Of a stretch of DNA of 64,000 bases, positions 1-7,839 are shown piece by piece. Within the stretch, counting starts at the first letter, position 1, and each line of letters opens with the position of its first letter. Made by a program: the position numbers and the translations under genes. Origin of the DNA: Actinomycetota bacterium (GTDB taxonomy: Bacteria > Actinomycetota > Actinomycetes > Nanopelagicales > Nanopelagicaceae); contig VGAL01000002.1 in NCBI GenBank assembly GCA_016870715.1, positions 34,204 through 98,203 of the forward strand. The letters run 5' to 3'. Under the pieces are notes generated by a model. The model ran no database searches. It saw only the letters and a program-made list of their open reading frames with translations, and was not told the origin of the DNA.

Positions 1-186
1 CGCGCTCTTGACTGCCTTTGCACCAACGTGAATCACACCGTTCGTATTTGAATTCCCACTCTTAGCTGGACACACGAATGTTGAAGCGCTCTCTACGAAT
101 TCCCTTTTTTCAGGTTTATTCGGGATTGCAGTCGTAGCTGCAATGAGCCCGATGAAAGTTGCAAGAATGTAGAGTCGTATTCTCAT
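1..186 (-). CDS. DUF5719-like envelope protein, N-terminal fragment cut by the window edge
   Basis: Sixty-two codons are visible before the window edge. The ATG at 186 overlaps the TGA of the upstream glycosyltransferase by four bases (ATGA), so translation is probably coupled. The protein opens with MRIR, a hydrophobic stretch (about residues 5-20) and a polar region containing FVCP around residue 37. That looks like a signal peptide or signal anchor. In other actinobacteria a DUF5719 protein follows the large glycosyltransferase next to whiB; the name rests on that position and on the N-terminal shape, not on a recognised domain. Function is unknown; an exported partner of the glycosyltransferase is a guess. 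Confidence 0.55.
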   Translation of the reverse strand, partial: MRIRLYILATFIGLIAATTAIPNKPEKREFVESASTFVCPAKSGNSNTNGVIHVGAKAVKSA

Positions 187-3100
187 GCAACTTCCTCATC
201 AGTAAACTCTGACTGCTTACGTCCACGTGGAAGCGCCAAGAAGAGAAGTAGTCCGAGCATGGCAAGTTGTAGTGAAATCCCCGCGCGATGCAGTATTCCA
301 TCATGGAATAACACCGCTCGCCCAGATTCTGGGATTTCAAACTCCATTAGCCCTAACTGCGTCTCCTTTGGCGTGATGATTCGACCAGCATGCAAAATGC
401 GCCATCGCGAATCGAATGCTTCTGCAACATTTACTCTTCCTGCGCTGGGGAGGTCGAATTCCCCACCCACAAGTTCTGATGGCATTTCTATGGCCTCTGT
501 ATCAGACTCAACTTCTTGACCAGTCGGTTGGAAACGAATTCTTGATGTCAATCCTGAAACTTCCCACAAGATTCCATCTGGCGTTGCCGACAGACGAGTA
601 AGCCCGCCAATGCTATCAATCTTTCGCGCTAGCGCTTTGTTTCTTCGACTATCTTCTAAATATAGATATCGAATTCCAAATTGTGCAAGGTTTGCTGCGG
701 GGGCATTACCTGCTCCAGCAGTTATCTCACTTATCGTTCTCGTTAAAATCGGAGACTCGTTGGGTAGTGAACTGATCTCGCCAAAGCGCACATCTCGCTC
801 GCGTAGAACTACATAGGAAAAACTTTGAGCACCAATCGAATTCACGCTACTGCTCGTGCGTAAAATCAGAGTCTTAGGTCGATCCGCATTCTCTGTCACA
901 GTGGCAATGAACGGAGGCAACACTGAAGAATAATTGGCTTTCACCGGAGCGCTTGGTGCACTTGAAATAAACCAGAGCGTATTTGCTACCATGCAATATC
1001 CAGTGAAAATGACTACAGCCACGGTGGCAACGTGACTACGACCAAATGATGAGTTCCGAAGGCGTTCTAAACGACCTTCACTGAGAATTGCCAGGGACCT
1101 TGATGCAAAGAAGATTGCCAAGACCAAGAAGCCGCCTGGCCAAATTCTCTGTGAAAGCGAATTTCCAACTGATGTCACAGCTATAGAACTCACTAGTGCT
1201 GCTAAGAAAATTGAAGAAAGTATCGCAAGAGAATCTATGAACGCCTTGCGAGAAAATAGAGCAACAACGCCTATCAATAGCGTGGCGCTCATAACATAAG
1301 AAGGCGCATGTCCGAATGGTTGAAGATTTCCAAGCAGGGCGCGCAGACCAGACCCGATAGGGGCAGGTGCTCCTTGATCCACGAGAAATTGGCTTGGGTT
1401 GAGAATGTTGGAGAGGTTCCAAGGAGCAAGCATGATGAATGAACCACACACAGTTGCCGCATATATCAGGGCTCGTTTAGTCAGAACATGAGAATCAAAT
1501 CCTTGAACTCGCAAATAGATGAGATGGATAAGAGCAAAGAGAAGAGCGGAAATAAGAATTTGAAAGGAAATCGCAGAGGTCAATCCAAGTGCGATGGTGA
1601 TCACAGATATTCTCCGCCAACTAACCGCGGTTTCAGGCTGAGTAAAAATTGGGAGTGCAACAAGTGCAATCAACGGAAGAAAAATAATCAGAATCACCGT
1701 GCTCACAAAACCCGAATCAAGGGAGGTAAAGAGCAGGGCGGAGGTGGCGTACATCAACCCAGAGAGTGCGGCATTCCACTTTCCCACTCCTGTGCGCCGA
1801 AGGAAGAGATACATGGTTAAGAGCGCAAAAAATGGGGCAGTTGCAAAGGCAATCGCGATAGAGAGCGCAGGATTTCCACCTGTACTCGCCGCAAGTAGGG
1901 CAAGGAGTGCGGTAAACGGATGGCTGCTGCGACCAGACCCAATTCCTAGCGAGTGCCAGGACTGACCATAGAACTCCAAATAATCAAAGGCGCTTGGCCC
2001 AACTTGTGCAAGCGCTCCACCAGATAACGAACCAAAACGTGATCTGCTTGCTACCAATGAAAGAAGGAGGAGGGGTAGGGCTGTAATGACAAGAGGTTTA
2101 GTCAGGCTCTGACGCCAGAATCCTGAATGCACAGGAGCCAGAAGCTCGCCGTCATCCGAATCATCAGTGTCACTAAATACATTGCCGACTACCGGCTCTG
2201 GCACCCGTTCAACTCTCCGCAAGAGCAAATCTCGGATACGAAGTGCTCCCAGTTTGATTTGCTCACTCCAAGGCGCCAGCAATGGTCGAATTACTCTGGC
2301 TGGCAATAGACGATTTTTTCTTCGCATTTGACGAGCTGAACGAAGTCGATCTAACCGCGTAAATAAAAGTGCGACCGCTGCTAATTCATCGAGAGCATAG
2401 CCTGGCAACTTCGCCAACAAATATCCAGCGGCACGCATGATTGCTGAGACAAATATTCGTAGCGTGATCCAAGGCAAAGTCCAGAGCGGCAAATTGGCAA
2501 GAAGCACGAATGCTGCATGTCGCCGATCGAGAAGATGAGGGCGATGAAAGGCGCCACCTGCAACATCGATTGCGCGACGTTCTGTTGCTGCGGCCTCTGC
2601 ATGAAAAAGTTTCGCGCTTGTAACGCAGATTATTGAATACCCCGCCATATGTGCGCGCATTCCAAAATCCACGTCATCACGAAATAGCGGGAGATTTTCG
2701 TCAAAGCCACCAATCTCTTCAAAGAGATCTCGTCTGATGAGCGCGCCGGCTGTGCTCACTGCCAAGACCGGTAAGGCCCCATCACCATCATGTTGACCTT
2801 GATCGCGTTCGTTACGTTCTAATCCAGTCCATCGTGCCCCGTTATGCGCAATCGTCACCCCAATCTCCAATAAATGGGAGCGATCATGCCAACCTAATAT
2901 TTTCGGCCCCGCTACTCCGACATTAGGTCGCGCCGCTACCGCTTCAAGAAGAGCTGCGAGCGCCTCGGGTGCAGGAGCGCAGTCATCATGGAGAAGCCAG
3001 AGCCACTCGACCTCCACCTCTGGCTCAATCGGAGGCAATTGCGAGAGCGCAGCTGAGATTGCGCCTCCAAATCCGCTATCGCCGGCGATCTCCAGAACAT

Positions 3101-3284
3101 CAATTCGAGAGTTTCGAAGTAACTCAACGGAGCCATCGTGAGATCCGGTGTCGACCGCGCAGAGATAGTCAGGAGGACGAACTTGGCTAGAGATCGCTGC
3201 AACTACCTCGGGGAGCCAACGCGCGCCATTGTGGCTCACCACGATGGCGCTCACCCGTGCGGCGGGAGAACTCTCGACAGACAC
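183..3284 (-). CDS. Large membrane-bound family 2 glycosyltransferase
   Basis: The protein has 1033 residues. The N-terminal third (about 10-270) is a GT-A family 2 domain: a nucleotide-sugar fold start (VSAIVVSHNG), an acidic HDD at 99-101 in the DxD position, and a later ED/RDD-type region. The rest is a long multi-pass membrane region (about 390-770) followed by a soluble, probably extracytoplasmic stretch and a last hydrophobic segment near the C-terminus. This two-part build is typical of actinobacterial envelope glycosyltransferases encoded beside whiB and manB. The GTG start at 3284 is supported by a TAGGGT hexamer seven bases upstream. It likely transfers a sugar from a nucleotide or polyprenyl donor to a wall polymer; donor and acceptor cannot be read from sequence. 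The downstream DUF5719-like gene overlaps by four bases. Confidence 0.85.
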   Translation of the reverse strand: MSVESSPAARVSAIVVSHNGARWLPEVVAAISSQVRPPDYLCAVDTGSHDGSVELLRNSRIDVLEIAGDSGFGGAISAALSQLPPIEPEVEVEWLWLLHDDCAPAPEALAALLEAVAARPNVGVAGPKILGWHDRSHLLEIGVTIAHNGARWTGLERNERDQGQHDGDGALPVLAVSTAGALIRRDLFEEIGGFDENLPLFRDDVDFGMRAHMAGYSIICVTSAKLFHAEAAATERRAIDVAGGAFHRPHLLDRRHAAFVLLANLPLWTLPWITLRIFVSAIMRAAGYLLAKLPGYALDELAAVALLFTRLDRLRSARQMRRKNRLLPARVIRPLLAPWSEQIKLGALRIRDLLLRRVERVPEPVVGNVFSDTDDSDDGELLAPVHSGFWRQSLTKPLVITALPLLLLSLVASRSRFGSLSGGALAQVGPSAFDYLEFYGQSWHSLGIGSGRSSHPFTALLALLAASTGGNPALSIAIAFATAPFFALLTMYLFLRRTGVGKWNAALSGLMYATSALLFTSLDSGFVSTVILIIFLPLIALVALPIFTQPETAVSWRRISVITIALGLTSAISFQILISALLFALIHLIYLRVQGFDSHVLTKRALIYAATVCGSFIMLAPWNLSNILNPSQFLVDQGAPAPIGSGLRALLGNLQPFGHAPSYVMSATLLIGVVALFSRKAFIDSLAILSSIFLAALVSSIAVTSVGNSLSQRIWPGGFLVLAIFFASRSLAILSEGRLERLRNSSFGRSHVATVAVVIFTGYCMVANTLWFISSAPSAPVKANYSSVLPPFIATVTENADRPKTLILRTSSSVNSIGAQSFSYVVLRERDVRFGEISSLPNESPILTRTISEITAGAGNAPAANLAQFGIRYLYLEDSRRNKALARKIDSIGGLTRLSATPDGILWEVSGLTSRIRFQPTGQEVESDTEAIEMPSELVGGEFDLPSAGRVNVAEAFDSRWRILHAGRIITPKETQLGLMEFEIPESGRAVLFHDGILHRAGISLQLAMLGLLLFLALPRGRKQSEFTDEEVA

Positions 3285-3291
3285 GGCTCTA

Positions 3292-3297
3292 ACCCTA
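3292..3297 (-). promoter_or_regulatory. Leaderless-type -10 element for the glycosyltransferase
   Basis: TAGGGT lies on the minus strand with seven bases between it and the GTG at 3284. There is no room for a Shine-Dalgarno site, so transcription would begin at or next to the start codon. Inferred from spacing. Confidence 0.45.
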
Positions 3298-3344
3298 AGG
3301 TCAGTGGGGTAATTGTGGACGGTGGGCCTGGAATTTAGCGGGCT

Positions 3345-3617
3345 TTAGGCGGGGCGACGCTTGAGGCGACGGCGCTCTCGCTCCGAGAGCCCTCCCCAAA
3401 TTCCAAAGCGCTCATCATGAGCCAGCGCATATTCCAAACACTCGCTCCGGACCTCACAGGAGAGGCAGACTCGTTTCGCCTCGCGAGTAGAACCACCTTT
3501 TTCAGGGAAGAAGGCTTCGGGATCTGTTTCGGCACAGAGCGCGCGCTCTTGCCATGAAAGTTCTGCAGGATTTCCACTTGCAAACGGCGCCTCAAATGGC
3601 GTGAGCGGTGCGCTCAT
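3345..3617 (-). CDS. whiB: WhiB-family iron-sulfur transcription regulator
   Basis: A 90-residue protein with the complete Wbl signature. Four cysteines at 28, 51, 54 and 60 (C-x22-C-x2-C-x5-C) should hold a [4Fe-4S] cluster. The GIWGG turn follows at 72-76, and a basic tail rich in Arg and Lys (80-88) should contact DNA. Wbl proteins usually act by binding region 4 of the main sigma factor. Length and position between manB and the envelope glycosyltransferase match the WhiB2/WhmD group, which is tied to cell division and septation; the subgroup is inference. The ATG at 3617 is preceded by AGGGG six bases upstream. A separate -35/-10 pair lies further upstream, so this gene probably has a 5' leader, unlike many neighbours. 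Confidence 0.93.
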   Translation of the reverse strand: MSAPLTPFEAPFASGNPAELSWQERALCAETDPEAFFPEKGGSTREAKRVCLSCEVRSECLEYALAHDERFGIWGGLSERERRRLKRRPA

Positions 3618-3654
3618 TTATTGCCCCTAACGTCTCGAGTAGGACCTAGGGATA

Positions 3655-3683
3655 ATTACACGCTTGTAACTTAATTTCGTCAA
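3655..3683 (-). promoter_or_regulatory. Candidate sigma-70 type promoter of whiB
   Basis: On the minus strand TTGACG (3678-3683) and TGTAAT (3655-3660) are separated by exactly 17 bases. Transcription would start near 3648, giving a leader of about 30 bases that contains the AGGGG ribosome-binding site. It occupies the 100-base gap between manB and whiB. Confidence 0.5.
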
Positions 3684-3717
3684 GTTAGGTTAGGAAGAAA
3701 TCTCGAGAAATTGTCGA

Positions 3718-4725
3718 CTATTCGAGTGACTGAGGCGCTCTCTGCAGAGCGCTGCCACCAAGAACGCTCTGGCGAAGAATTGCTCCAGCCCCTACGGTCA
3801 CGCCATCGCCAATGATGGATGCGCGGATCTGCGCACCCACCCCAATCACCACCCCATCCCCAACCATGCTCTCTTCAATGATGGCATCTGCTCCAACGAT
3901 GCTTGCACCAATTGCGCAGCCCATGCCTATCTGCGCGCTTGGATCGATCTTCGCCTGCTCATCCACAAATTTTTTTCTGACGAGCGCTTCTGGTGAGAGC
4001 GCTGGCGAATGAAAAACTCCGTGGAGCAAATCGTGAGATGCCTTCAAAAGCGCCTTTGGGGTGCCAATATCAATCCAATACTCACTGCTCTTGAAACTCC
4101 ATAACTTTCTACCTTCTGAGAGTAATTCCGGAAAAGTTTCGCGCTCCACACTGACCACTTTTCCCTTTGGAATTTCATCGATAACGCTCCGAGTGAATAT
4201 GTAACAGCCAGCATTGATGAAATTAGTCGGTGGGGCATCCGACTTCTCGATGAACTCCAGGATGCGTCCTTCGTTATCGGTAGGGACAGAACCAAAGGCA
4301 CGAGCATCATCTACCTCGATTAGATGCAAAGTCACATCTGCCCCACGCTCTTTGTGCAAGCCAATCTGAGCGCTTATGTTATGGGCGCTTAAGATGTCGC
4401 CATTGAGTATCGCCACTGGTTCGCTGTCACCGCTGGTTAGGTGGGCAGATGCATTGGAAATCGCTCCTCCAGTACCCAGCGGTTCCTCCTCGATTGCATA
4501 AACAATCTCAATTCCGAAAGCGCTTCCATCCCCCAAGTAGTCGAGAAATTGCTCGGTCTTATAAGAGGTTGCCACGACTATTCTGGTAATTCCATGGGCA
4601 GTCGCGTAGCCGATTTGATGGGCGATAAAGGGAACTCCGGCCACTTTGAGCATGGGTTTGGGTCTTTCTAACGTAAGCGGGTGCAGGCGTGTGCCCTTAC
4701 CGCCGACGAGAAAAATTGCTTCCAT
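3718..4725 (-). CDS. manB: Mannose-1-phosphate guanylyltransferase (NDP-sugar pyrophosphorylase)
   Basis: It makes an NDP-sugar, most likely GDP-mannose from GTP and mannose-1-phosphate, for mannosylated lipids and wall glycans. The 335-residue protein begins with the nucleotidyltransferase signature GGKGTRLHPLT and PKPM, has the LGTGG and NGD motifs of the catalytic domain, then an INAGCY segment. It ends in left-handed beta-helix hexapeptide repeats (about 255-330). The ATG at 4725 is chosen because GAGG lies eight bases upstream. A longer reading to 4779 would overlap dapC and add residues without homologues I recognise. It resembles the mycobacterial protein usually called ManB and sits near whiB2 as there. 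Glucose- or mannose-specific activity cannot be separated by eye. Confidence 0.82.
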   Translation of the reverse strand: MEAIFLVGGKGTRLHPLTLERPKPMLKVAGVPFIAHQIGYATAHGITRIVVATSYKTEQFLDYLGDGSAFGIEIVYAIEEEPLGTGGAISNASAHLTSGDSEPVAILNGDILSAHNISAQIGLHKERGADVTLHLIEVDDARAFGSVPTDNEGRILEFIEKSDAPPTNFINAGCYIFTRSVIDEIPKGKVVSVERETFPELLSEGRKLWSFKSSEYWIDIGTPKALLKASHDLLHGVFHSPALSPEALVRKKFVDEQAKIDPSAQIGMGCAIGASIVGADAIIEESMVGDGVVIGVGAQIRASIIGDGVTVGAGAILRQSVLGGSALQRAPQSLE

Positions 4726-4760
4726 AGTTAACCTCGTGAACCTCTCGAACCTAGCCGAAC

Positions 4761-5819
4761 CTACGCGAGTCGTTCGCACGCGCGTCTGATGTCATCGTCG
4801 GTTGCAGTCAATGCGACTCTGATATGCGATGCGCCTTTGGTTCCGTAAAAGATTCCTGGTGTGACCAAGATCCCGCGCTCTGCCGCCCACGCCACCGTCT
4901 TCCAGCACTCTTCACCACGTGTGGACCAGAGATAAAGACCAGCCTCTGAATCTGTTATCTCAAAGCCGGCAGAGTCCAATGCGCTTCGGAGCATGGTGCG
5001 GCGAGCGCGATAACGCTCCTTTTGTTGGCCAATCTCACTTGGTGAATCGAGAGCAGCTGCCAGTGCGCGTTGAATGGGAGCAGGCATGATTAATCCAAGA
5101 TGTTTCCGGACCTCGCGAATTGTTCCGATTATCTCGGGATCACCGGCGATAAATGCGCTGCGATATCCAGCAGCATTAAAACTCTTCGAAAGCGAGTGCG
5201 CGACAAGTAATCCTCTGCAATCTCCATCGGCCATCTGCAAAAGTGAGACTGGATCGCGCTCCCAACCCAACTCAAAGTAACACTCATCACTGACCACTAC
5301 CGTCTCTGTTGCGCGCGCCCACGTGATGATGGCGCGAAGCTGATCGGCGTCGAGTACCCGGCCATGCGGGTTTGCCGGAGAATTAATCCAGACCAGATCG
5401 CCATCTGTTGGCCAACTTTCACAATCATCATTGACGCCAACCCATTGCGCACCCGCCACCAAAGCTCCCACTTGATAGGTGGGATAGGCGACCTCGGGGA
5501 TGAGCACTTTTTTCGCCTGAAGAATGGTCGGGAGTAATCCGACAATCTCCTTTGACCCTATGGTGGGGAGGAAATCGATATCTCCCGTTGGAAAAAACTT
5601 GGTGCGAATCCACCTCGACAAAGATTCGCGCAACTGCGTGCTCCCGATAGTGAGGGGATACCCCGGCGCATTTCCACTCGCTGCAAGCGCCGCCTGCATT
5701 ACCTCAGGAGATGGATCCACCGGTGTACCAATGGAGAGATCAACCAGACCATCAGGGTGAGCGCTGGCTATCTTTTTATAGGGCGCGAGAAGGTCCCACG
5801 GGAAATCTGGGAGTCTCAC
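4761..5819 (-). CDS. dapC: Succinyldiaminopimelate transaminase
   Basis: A fold-type I PLP aminotransferase of 352 residues. The Schiff-base lysine is K212 in HSLSKSFNAAGYR; the NSPANPHG motif (about 147-154) and the SDECY motif (177-181) bind the cofactor. It probably converts N-succinyl-2-amino-6-ketopimelate to N-succinyl-LL-diaminopimelate, the step after DapD, which is also in this window (31.3 kb). The specific name rests on the actinobacterial pattern of dapC next to fdxA; the sequence alone supports class I/II aminotransferase. The start is GTG at 5819, with AGAG just upstream. The gene lies 17 bases after fdxA and 35 before manB, so the three probably form one operon. Confidence 0.8.
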   Translation of the reverse strand: MRLPDFPWDLLAPYKKIASAHPDGLVDLSIGTPVDPSPEVMQAALAASGNAPGYPLTIGSTQLRESLSRWIRTKFFPTGDIDFLPTIGSKEIVGLLPTILQAKKVLIPEVAYPTYQVGALVAGAQWVGVNDDCESWPTDGDLVWINSPANPHGRVLDADQLRAIITWARATETVVVSDECYFELGWERDPVSLLQMADGDCRGLLVAHSLSKSFNAAGYRSAFIAGDPEIIGTIREVRKHLGLIMPAPIQRALAAALDSPSEIGQQKERYRARRTMLRSALDSAGFEITDSEAGLYLWSTRGEECWKTVAWAAERGILVTPGIFYGTKGASHIRVALTATDDDIRRACERLA

Positions 5820-5836
5820 CTCTAGCTCTGCCGTAA

Positions 5837-6151
5837 CTACCCTTTCGGGTGTGCCGCAACTACTGGATGGTCGTTCTCTTGTGCTCCGACCTTGCTTGCC
5901 CCGCCAGGAGATCCAATCTCTGCAAAGAACTCTTCATTGATGGATTTGTATTCAGTAAATTCACCAGGGACATCATCTTCGTAGTAAATCGCTTCCACGG
6001 GGCAGACTGGCTCACAGGCGCCACAATCCACACACTCATCAGGTTGGATGTAGAGCATTCGGCCACCTTCGTAAATGCAATCCACCGGGCACTCCTCGAT
6101 ACATGACTTATCCTTCACATCGATACATGGCCCCGCGATGATGTACGTCAC
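5837..6151 (-). CDS. fdxA: 7Fe-8S ferredoxin
   Basis: A 104-residue ferredoxin with cysteines at 9, 17, 21 and 25 and a second set C40-x2-C43-x2-C46-x3-C50-P. This is the arrangement of actinobacterial FdxA, with one [3Fe-4S] and one [4Fe-4S] cluster, and the acidic C-terminal extension is typical. It carries electrons in the cytosol to unidentified partners such as oxidoreductases or P450-like enzymes. The start is GTG at 6151 with a strong GAGGAG six bases upstream. It is the first gene of the fdxA-dapC-manB run and diverges from the small gene at 6226. Confidence 0.95.
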   Translation of the reverse strand: MTYIIAGPCIDVKDKSCIEECPVDCIYEGGRMLYIQPDECVDCGACEPVCPVEAIYYEDDVPGEFTEYKSINEEFFAEIGSPGGASKVGAQENDHPVVAAHPKG

Positions 6152-6212
6152 CGTCTACTCCTCACTTTTTGCTCATTACCGTTTCAGCCCCCAATTATGC
6201 TGCCTCTCTGGT

Positions 6213-6218
6213 TAATTT
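6213..6218 (+). promoter_or_regulatory. Leaderless-type -10 element before the small SH3-like gene
   Basis: TAATTT sits seven bases before the ATG at 6226. No Shine-Dalgarno sequence is present. It supports 6226 over the nearby ATG at 6238. Confidence 0.4.
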
Positions 6219-6225
6219 CCACTCT

Positions 6226-6453
6226 ATGCTGGTGAGCATGGCTGACCACAAGGGAAAATCTGCGCCTGACTCAGGTGATATCGGTACGCGAGTGAGTATC
6301 CGCATCCACGATGAAGAGCCGGGCAAGTTTCGTGACCTCTTGGGGTATTTAGTCGAACCCACCGTAGTTCGAGATAAGAATGGCATTCTCAAGACTTTCG
6401 AGCCAGATCACATCGTGGCATGGAAAAGGTTGCCGGGAGAGATGACGGAATAA
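6226..6453 (+). CDS. Small stand-alone SH3-like domain protein upstream of cysS
   Basis: Seventy-five residues. After a short polar start, the region GTRVSIRI...GKFRDLLGYL...VVRDKNG...FEPDHIVAWKRLP has the alternating strands of a small beta-barrel. It strongly recalls the N-terminal SH3-like domain of actinobacterial GNAT acetyltransferases (Rv0428c type), which are often encoded next to fdxA and dapC. Here the acetyltransferase part is absent: the frame ends in TAA at 6451 and cysS starts at the next base. Start alternatives are 6226 and 6238 (ATG); the upstream TAATTT favours 6226. It could be a reduced remnant or a functional RNA- or protein-binding module. Function unknown. Confidence 0.6.
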   Translation: MLVSMADHKGKSAPDSGDIGTRVSIRIHDEEPGKFRDLLGYLVEPTVVRDKNGILKTFEPDHIVAWKRLPGEMTE

Positions 6454-7839
6454 ATGCGCCTTTATGACACCAAAGCGAAAGAACTTATTGAGGTACTTCC
6501 CGCAGAAAGTGGAAGTGTCGATATCTATTGCTGCGGACCAACTGTCTATCGCTTTGCGCATGTGGGAAACATGCGCACCTTCCTCTTGGGGGATTTAGTC
6601 AGACGAACGTTAAAGGCGGAAGGTGCCAGCTACCGATATATCCAGAACATAACAGATGTGGGACATCTCAATGATGATGTGAACATCGAAATCGAAGAAG
6701 ACAAGATCTTGGCGCAGGCAAAACTCGAGCGAAAAGACCCTTTCGAGATTGCACGTTTCTACGAGCAGACATTTCACGAAGATTTAGAAGCGCTAAACAT
6801 CGAGCCTGCTGATGCATATCCCAAAGCGAGCGATTCAATCGGACTAATCACTGATTTAATCGCGCAATTGATTTATATCGGCGCTGCTTATCAGGGTAAA
6901 GATGGCTCGCTTTACTTCGCTGCGCGAAGCTTTACAGATTACGGCGCAATTAGCCACAACTCGCTCGACCAGTTACAGGCTGGCTATCGATTTGATGCCA
7001 TGAGCGCTGACGTTGAGTCAGGAAAAAGATTCCATGCCGATTGGGCGCTTTGGAAGAGCGCATCGGTCAATCGAGAGATGACCTGGCAAACGCCATGGGG
7101 CGTGGGTTTTCCCGGTTGGCATATCGAATGTTCGGCCATGTCCATTCATTACTTTCCCCATGGAGTCTCGCTTCATCTGGGAGGGATCGACCTGCGATTC
7201 CCTCATCATGAGAATGAACGCGCACAGAGCAATACCGCGACTAACTCAGAATTTGTCCGGCAATGGGTCCATGGCGAGCATCTTCTCTTTGATGGAAAGA
7301 AGATGGCAAAAAGTTCAGGTAATGTCCTGCACGTTGCAGATTTACGTGCACGAGGAATCGATCCGCTCGCACTCAGACTGCTTTTTTTAGAGAACCACTA
7401 TCGCACTCAGATGAACCTCACCTGGGAGAGCATCGAAGCGGCGCACACCACTTTGAAAAGATGGCGGAAGAAAATTGCTTCCTGGCCACAAGAGGGTGTA
7501 GTTGATCCCGAAATACACCGAGAAATCATCAGTCACTTCAGCGATGACTTAGATACCGCTGGAGCAATACTTTTGATTCGAAAAATTGAACGTGATGAAT
7601 CGATACCGGAAGCTAAAAAACGCACAACGCTCCTTGCTGCCGACGCGCTCCTTGGGCTGGAATTAGATCTCAAAGGTGAATTGACAATTACTCCTGAAGT
7701 TCAAAAGCTCCTCGATCAGCGCAAGGTTGCGCGGCAAGAGCGCAATTGGGCTCGAAGCGACCAACTTCGCGATGCCCTCTTGGCGCATGGAATCCGCGTT
7801 ACCGATGGGCCAGAAGGGCAGAGCTGGGAAGCGCTCTAA
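6454..7839 (+). CDS. cysS: Cysteine--tRNA ligase
   Basis: Class I aminoacyl-tRNA synthetase of 461 residues that charges tRNA-Cys in the cytosol. The HIGH-type signature is AHVGN at 35-39 directly after CCGPTVY, whose cysteine binds the catalytic zinc. Further zinc ligands lie in HIECS and HHENE. The KMSKS loop reads KMAKS at 283-287. The C-terminal part carries an anticodon-binding region and ends in the CysS-type RSDQLRDAL...GIRVTDGPEG...W element. MshC, the related cysteine ligase of mycothiol synthesis, lacks this C-terminal part and is shorter, so CysS is preferred. The start codon directly follows the stop of the upstream small gene. The 3' end overlaps the convergent VanW gene by four bases. 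Confidence 0.92.
   Translation: MRLYDTKAKELIEVLPAESGSVDIYCCGPTVYRFAHVGNMRTFLLGDLVRRTLKAEGASYRYIQNITDVGHLNDDVNIEIEEDKILAQAKLERKDPFEIARFYEQTFHEDLEALNIEPADAYPKASDSIGLITDLIAQLIYIGAAYQGKDGSLYFAARSFTDYGAISHNSLDQLQAGYRFDAMSADVESGKRFHADWALWKSASVNREMTWQTPWGVGFPGWHIECSAMSIHYFPHGVSLHLGGIDLRFPHHENERAQSNTATNSEFVRQWVHGEHLLFDGKKMAKSSGNVLHVADLRARGIDPLALRLLFLENHYRTQMNLTWESIEAAHTTLKRWRKKIASWPQEGVVDPEIHREIISHFSDDLDTAGAILLIRKIERDESIPEAKKRTTLLAADALLGLELDLKGELTITPEVQKLLDQRKVARQERNWARSDQLRDALLAHGIRVTDGPEGQSWEAL

Noticed and set aside
6454-7839. Cysteine ligase of mycothiol synthesis (MshC)
   Set aside because: Length and the C-terminal anticodon-binding part fit cysteine--tRNA ligase; MshC is shorter and lacks that part.
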